Positions 60,506-64,000 of a stretch of DNA of 64,000 nucleotides are shown piece by piece. The stretch covers positions 62,001 to 126,000 of the forward strand of contig NZ_JACOOR010000001.1 of assembly GCF_014290175.1 (NCBI RefSeq). Direction: 5' to 3'. Position numbers and translations under genes: made by a program. The notes beneath the pieces were generated by a model. It saw nothing but the letters and a program-made list of their open reading frames with translations, had not been told where the DNA came from and searched no databases. This stretch comes from Anaerosacchariphilus hominis. Its GTDB lineage: Bacteria > Bacillota > Clostridia > Lachnospirales > Lachnospiraceae. Each line of letters begins with the position of its first letter. Within the stretch, counting starts at the first letter, position 1.

Positions 60506-61168
60506 TTGGAACGAAAAATCATCTCACACCGGATTGGAAGCATTCTTGATGATATATCCCGTTTGAGCAATGCTCTTTACGCGATGGATACCACGGATAT
60601 TCAGCGCTATCCGGACAACTATGAAGTCTTATCCACTGATGCCGCCCTGCGGGCAGAGAAAATTGCCTGCAGGCTGCGGCATTTGATATATTCCAGCACC
60701 ACCATCCGCAAAGGCGATTACCTGACATCCGCCGGTATTGTACACGGAATTGAGGTTATCTATGAGGACGGTGTACTGGAGGTCACCCTGCCTGGTCTGC
60801 TCCCAAAACGCAAGCAGAGGCAAAACACTGAGTTTCTGCTCGACCCGTTCTACTTCTCATTGGAGCAATACGCCAAAGAGCATCCCATGCCCCGCTTCAG
60901 CGATTGTGTGGTGTGCTTTACGCAGGTTTATGACCAGTGCCTTCCCACCCGGCGTATCCGTGACTACGACAATCTGGAAGAAAAGCAGCTTCTGGATGTC
61001 CTCTCCACCTTCGTCATGGCTGACGATACCGGCCTGCTCTGCGATGCCTACAACACCGCTGCGCTGGGCGAAAAGGACTGTACCAGAATCAGTGTCATGG
61101 AAAAAAAGCGGTTTCCCGCCTGGCTTGCTGAGCATGAAAACACCCTAAAATCCATCTCGGATTTTTGA
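60506..61168 (+). CDS. Conserved conjugative-element protein (DUF6100-like, 220 aa)
   Basis: TTG 60506 follows CAGGAGGAACTTGA and starts right after the previous stop. An N-terminal helical region (ISHRIGSILDDISRLSNALYAMD) precedes a β-rich middle (IEVIYEDGVLEVTLPGLLPKR) and a charged helical end. The pattern resembles DUF6100 of mobile elements, judged from memory. No catalytic motif or membrane segment is seen, so the product is a cytoplasmic accessory protein of unknown role. Confidence 0.6.
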   Translation: MERKIISHRIGSILDDISRLSNALYAMDTTDIQRYPDNYEVLSTDAALRAEKIACRLRHLIYSSTTIRKGDYLTSAGIVHGIEVIYEDGVLEVTLPGLLPKRKQRQNTEFLLDPFYFSLEQYAKEHPMPRFSDCVVCFTQVYDQCLPTRRIRDYDNLEEKQLLDVLSTFVMADDTGLLCDAYNTAALGEKDCTRISVMEKKRFPAWLAEHENTLKSISDF

Positions 61169-61214
61169 GCATTTTCAGCCATTGCTTGTCCGACCTGCCG
61201 CAACATCGTATTTC

Positions 61215-61288
61215 GCTCCGGATTTCGGGGCTTTTTTCTGTCGTTACACCACGGATTTTTACCGAAGTTCCTTGCAGTCTCGGTAAAA
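61215..61288 (+). terminator. Terminator and second hairpin inside the transfer operon
   Basis: GCTCCG (61215-61220) and CGGGGC (61226-61231) pair, with one wobble, and are followed by TTTTTT. A second inverted pair, TTTTACCGA (61257-61265) and TCGGTAAAA (61280-61288), follows. The gap 61169-61340 has no other gene apart from the mini-frame at 61315. Confidence 0.55.
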
Positions 61289-61314
61289 GCCACACACCAC
61301 AAGGAGGTGATCAC

Positions 61315-61365
61315 TTGGGAAATTCCCACAGCCAGACACGATGGCGTACAGGCTTCTCTCTCTGA
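61315..61365 (+). other. Mini reading frame or shifted start of the next gene (16 codons)
   Basis: TTG 61315 has a perfect AAGGAGGTGATCAC site but its frame (GNSHSQTRWRTGFSL) ends at TGA 61363. The long gene in the other frame begins at ATG 61341 without a good site of its own. Either this is an overlapping leader for translational coupling, or a single-base indel near 61340-61360 has moved the start of the next gene out of frame. Confidence 0.45.
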
Positions 61366-62426
61366 CTGCCATCTCCGGCGAGTTCCCCACAGACCAGCTT
61401 AACAGACTTCCCGGCAGTCCATATTATCTGGAGTCTGTTGTCACTGCACTGAAAAAAGACGGGCTGCTGCGTACCTATTACCGGGATAAACTGCGCGGCT
61501 ACCGTCTGGGGCCGCGAGCCAAAGCCACTCTGCTGGAAAGCCGGCCGGACAGGTTTGCCAGCTACCTGACAGGAGATACCGACACCAACCGTTTGAAATG
61601 CGAAATTGACCGAAGACTCCGGCTACACCGCCTGGCAGAAACCTATGTGACCATGGATAATGCGGGTGTATGTGTGTATCAGGATGAAAAACCGGCAATT
61701 TTTGCGCCGGAGGGTTACGCTGGCGGCAGGATTGTCTATCCTGCTTTTTTCAGTTCCAGAGAAGTGAAAGAAATGGGGATCGACACCACGAAGATCCGCA
61801 GTTCCCGCTCCACTGGAATACTCCTTGCGCCCTCCGGCATCTTCGTGACCTACAACAGCAGCAGCGCCCTGATGAAGTGGCGCTACAAATCGGAAATGCG
61901 GGTCAAGGCATTGATTTGGAGCGTAATCTGCCAACAGCGCCTGTCCCCACAGTTTCGCCATGAGGATGTTCATGGACTGATTCTGGGCAACAGCATGGAT
62001 CTGGCTTACCAGATTTTGACCAGCACCGGAGGACGCAAACATGATTTCTTCATGCTGGATGGCAGCTATGAGTATTTTCTTTATCTTACCAACGACCATC
62101 AGGGGGAGGTGATACTTGCACTGTTGTGCGACCCTGGGAAAACTGCGGAGCTGGATCGCATTCTGCTCCAAGGTCTTACTGCGAGGCAGCCCGGACTGGC
62201 TATTGAGCATGACGGCATTTCACCGGATGGCTCACCAGTCCTATTTGGCTATTTCTGCGATCTGCCCCGTATCGCACGCTTTAACACCTCTCTCGAACTA
62301 TCCGAGCGCCCGGGCACACTGATCTGCTTTGACTTCCAGGCAGAGGTACTTCGCAGCTACTGCGGTTCTCGGGTGCGCTTCCAGACCATTGACTTCACAA
62401 AATTCGAGGGGAGGTTGTTCCCATAA
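61341..62426 (+). CDS. Winged-helix conjugative-element protein (361 aa)
   Basis: The N-terminus carries a winged helix (GEFPTDQLNRLPGSPYYLESVVTALKKDGLLRTYY), as in replication-relaxation and TraM-like proteins of Firmicute elements; the larger C-terminal part is α/β with no clear motif (YVTMDNAGVCVYQDEKPAIF, then FGYFCDLPRIARFNTS). The best ribosome site upstream serves a different frame (see the mini frame at 61315), so the N-terminus is uncertain. It ends overlapping the VirD4 start. Confidence 0.6.
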   Translation: MAYRLLSLTAISGEFPTDQLNRLPGSPYYLESVVTALKKDGLLRTYYRDKLRGYRLGPRAKATLLESRPDRFASYLTGDTDTNRLKCEIDRRLRLHRLAETYVTMDNAGVCVYQDEKPAIFAPEGYAGGRIVYPAFFSSREVKEMGIDTTKIRSSRSTGILLAPSGIFVTYNSSSALMKWRYKSEMRVKALIWSVICQQRLSPQFRHEDVHGLILGNSMDLAYQILTSTGGRKHDFFMLDGSYEYFLYLTNDHQGEVILALLCDPGKTAELDRILLQGLTARQPGLAIEHDGISPDGSPVLFGYFCDLPRIARFNTSLELSERPGTLICFDFQAEVLRSYCGSRVRFQTIDFTKFEGRLFP

Positions 62427-64000
62427 ACAAGAAAAAACTGATCGTGAGCCTGATTGCAGCGCCCTTTGCCATTCTTGCAATCCTATACGCAGGCGGCTTT
62501 CTGGCACAGCTTTTGGGTAACTATGCAACCTGGAAACAGGGCGGCGGTATTCCCGGCGATGGTACTTCACCGCTGGCCGCTTCGCCCGACTTCCTTCTCT
62601 GCCTTTCCTCTGTGCTCCGACCGCCTTATGGCGTGTATGGCATTTTGATCTGCATTGGCTTGTTAGCAGTGCTGCTCATCATGGTCATGCGCATGGGATA
62701 TGGTGATGCCGGCGAGTATGACGAAGACCGTAATTTCTCCTACTCCGCCAAAGGCACTTATGGCACCTCCGGCTGGATGTCCCGCAAAGAGATGTCCGGC
62801 GTACTGGATCTGGTGCCCGATCTGCGCAAACACAAGGGTGTTGTACTGGGTATGCTGGATGGCAAAGCAGTCTGCATACCGGAAGATACCAGAATCAACA
62901 GTAATCTGGCAGTCTACGGCGCCAGTGGTTCCATGAAAACCCGTTCGTTTTGTATGAACCGTATCCTTCAGGCCACTGTCCGAGGCGAAAATGGCGCCGG
63001 AGAATCGTTGATCATCTGCGATCCCAAATCGGAATTGTACGAGAAGTCAAGCGAATTTCTCCGCAGCCGGGGCTATTGTGTCAAGGTATTCAACCTCGTT
63101 TCGCCTGAAAACTCAGATTCCTGGTGTTGCCTTGCCGAAGTTGAGGGACAGGAACTAATGGCCCAGCTTTTTGTAGATGTCATCATCAAGAACACCACGA
63201 ACAACGGCAAGAGCGACCATTTCTGGGATGCCTGCGAGATGAATCTGCTCAAGGCCTTGGTACTGTATGTGGATCAAGGCTATGCGGAAGAAAACCGCAA
63301 CATTGGCGAAGTCTACCGGTTGCTGACTCTCAATGGGGAATCCCAACTTGACACATTGTTCGAGGCGCTTCCTTCCACGCACCCTGCCAAAGCACCCTAC
63401 AGCCTGTTCAAGCAGGCCAGCGACACAGTGCGAAGCGGCGTGATTATCGGTCTGGGCAGCCGCCTGCAGGTATTCCAGTCTGAGCTGATCAAAAAAATTA
63501 CCGCTAAGAATGAGATCGATCTGGAACTTCCGGGTCAGCAGCCCTGTGCCTACTTCCTCGTTACCAGCGACCAGGACAGCACCTTTGATTTTCTGGCCTC
63601 GCTGTTTCTATCTTTCTGCTTCATCAAACTGGTGCGATATGCAGACCACAACTGCGAGGGCGGCAAACTGCCTGTGCCTGTCCATATCCTTGGGGAAGAA
63701 CTGACAGCGTGCGGCACGATCCCAGACCTCTCCCGCCGGCTCAGCGTAATACGCTCCCGGAATATCTCCATGTCCTGTGTGTTCCAAAATCTCGCAGGAT
63801 TGCAGAACAGATACCCGCAGAATTTGTGGCAGGAAATCATTGGAAACTGTGACGCGCAGTTGTTTTTAGGCTGTACAGACCAGCTTACTGCCGAATTTAT
63901 TTCTGCCAGGACAGGGCTTGCCTCTGTAGCAGTATCCAGTAAATCCAAACAGCTGGGCACCTGGCGTATCTCCAACTATACACCGGAGTTTCGTGAGACC
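62423..64000 (+). CDS. VirD4/TraG-type coupling protein (C-terminus outside the window), probable ATA start
   Basis: The frame has two N-terminal membrane segments (about 7-31 and 71-90), the P-loop YGASGSMKTRSF (166-173) and the conserved ICDPKSELYEKS block, typical of VirD4/TraG ATPases that bring the relaxase-DNA complex to the channel. GGGGAGG lies 8 bases before ATA 62423 (I-N-K-K-K-L), exactly where ATG is expected; ATA overlaps the previous stop as ATAA. The next possible start, GTG 62444, is 29 bases from the site. It runs to the window end (526 codons seen). Confidence 0.88.
   Translation, partial: MNKKKLIVSLIAAPFAILAILYAGGFLAQLLGNYATWKQGGGIPGDGTSPLAASPDFLLCLSSVLRPPYGVYGILICIGLLAVLLIMVMRMGYGDAGEYDEDRNFSYSAKGTYGTSGWMSRKEMSGVLDLVPDLRKHKGVVLGMLDGKAVCIPEDTRINSNLAVYGASGSMKTRSFCMNRILQATVRGENGAGESLIICDPKSELYEKSSEFLRSRGYCVKVFNLVSPENSDSWCCLAEVEGQELMAQLFVDVIIKNTTNNGKSDHFWDACEMNLLKALVLYVDQGYAEENRNIGEVYRLLTLNGESQLDTLFEALPSTHPAKAPYSLFKQASDTVRSGVIIGLGSRLQVFQSELIKKITAKNEIDLELPGQQPCAYFLVTSDQDSTFDFLASLFLSFCFIKLVRYADHNCEGGKLPVPVHILGEELTACGTIPDLSRRLSVIRSRNISMSCVFQNLAGLQNRYPQNLWQEIIGNCDAQLFLGCTDQLTAEFISARTGLASVAVSSKSKQLGTWRISNYTPEFRET

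Overview
The window looks like the chromosome of an anaerobic gut Firmicute, most likely a member of the Clostridia near Lachnospiraceae. The evidence is strong AGGAGG ribosome sites with ATG, TTG and GTG starts, HPr kinase, an Amt-PII fusion, a ROK glucokinase, and Tn916-like and clostridial conjugation genes. No rRNA, complete tRNA, CRISPR array or complete insertion sequence was found.

Positions 1-23126 are core chromosome, nearly all on the minus strand. A PhoB/PhoR-type two-component system follows a Na+/phosphate cotransporter gene whose promoter carries a phased array of Pho-box-like hexamers. Next come an alkyltransferase-like protein, an ammonium transporter fused to a PII domain and preceded by a leader terminator, and a large membrane protein. 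An opp/dpp-type ABC transporter operon that also contains a MATE exporter is preceded by a cobalamin riboswitch. Glucokinase, hprK, uvrC, ftsH and, on the plus strand, pyrG complete the section.

Positions 23127-28555 are an AT-rich accessory patch with several broken genes. It holds a MerR regulator fused to a radical-SAM enzyme and behind a MerR-type 19-bp-spacer promoter. It also holds a truncated DUF1810 gene, a three-gene operon of unknown function, and an SOS-like pair of an S24 repressor and a truncated Y-family polymerase.

Positions 28543-40143 are a complete integrative mobilizable element of about 11.6 kb, bounded by 13-bp direct repeats. It carries a two-component system with an ABC transporter as cargo, a MobA/MobL relaxase with two genes overlapping its tail in another frame, an RSF1010-like oriT, excisionase, repressor and tyrosine integrase. 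It sits inside the 3' end of a giant surface-protein gene (40127-47200). The lost C-terminal tail, with its membrane anchor and terminator, lies on the far side at 28195-28555, so the insertion probably turned an anchored protein into a released one. A MalT-like LuxR regulator (47265-49628) lies directly upstream of the giant gene.

Positions 49629-51196 are mostly non-coding, with decayed VOC and DUF4186 genes. From 51197 to the end runs the transfer operon of a second, larger conjugative element: a winged-helix protein, a pilin-like protein, VirB6-like membrane proteins, a C39 peptidase, a PrgI-VirB4 fusion ATPase, accessory proteins and a VirD4 coupling protein cut by the window edge. Hairpins and terminators between these genes and unusual starts, including a probable ATA start for VirD4, suggest graded expression or the beginning of decay.
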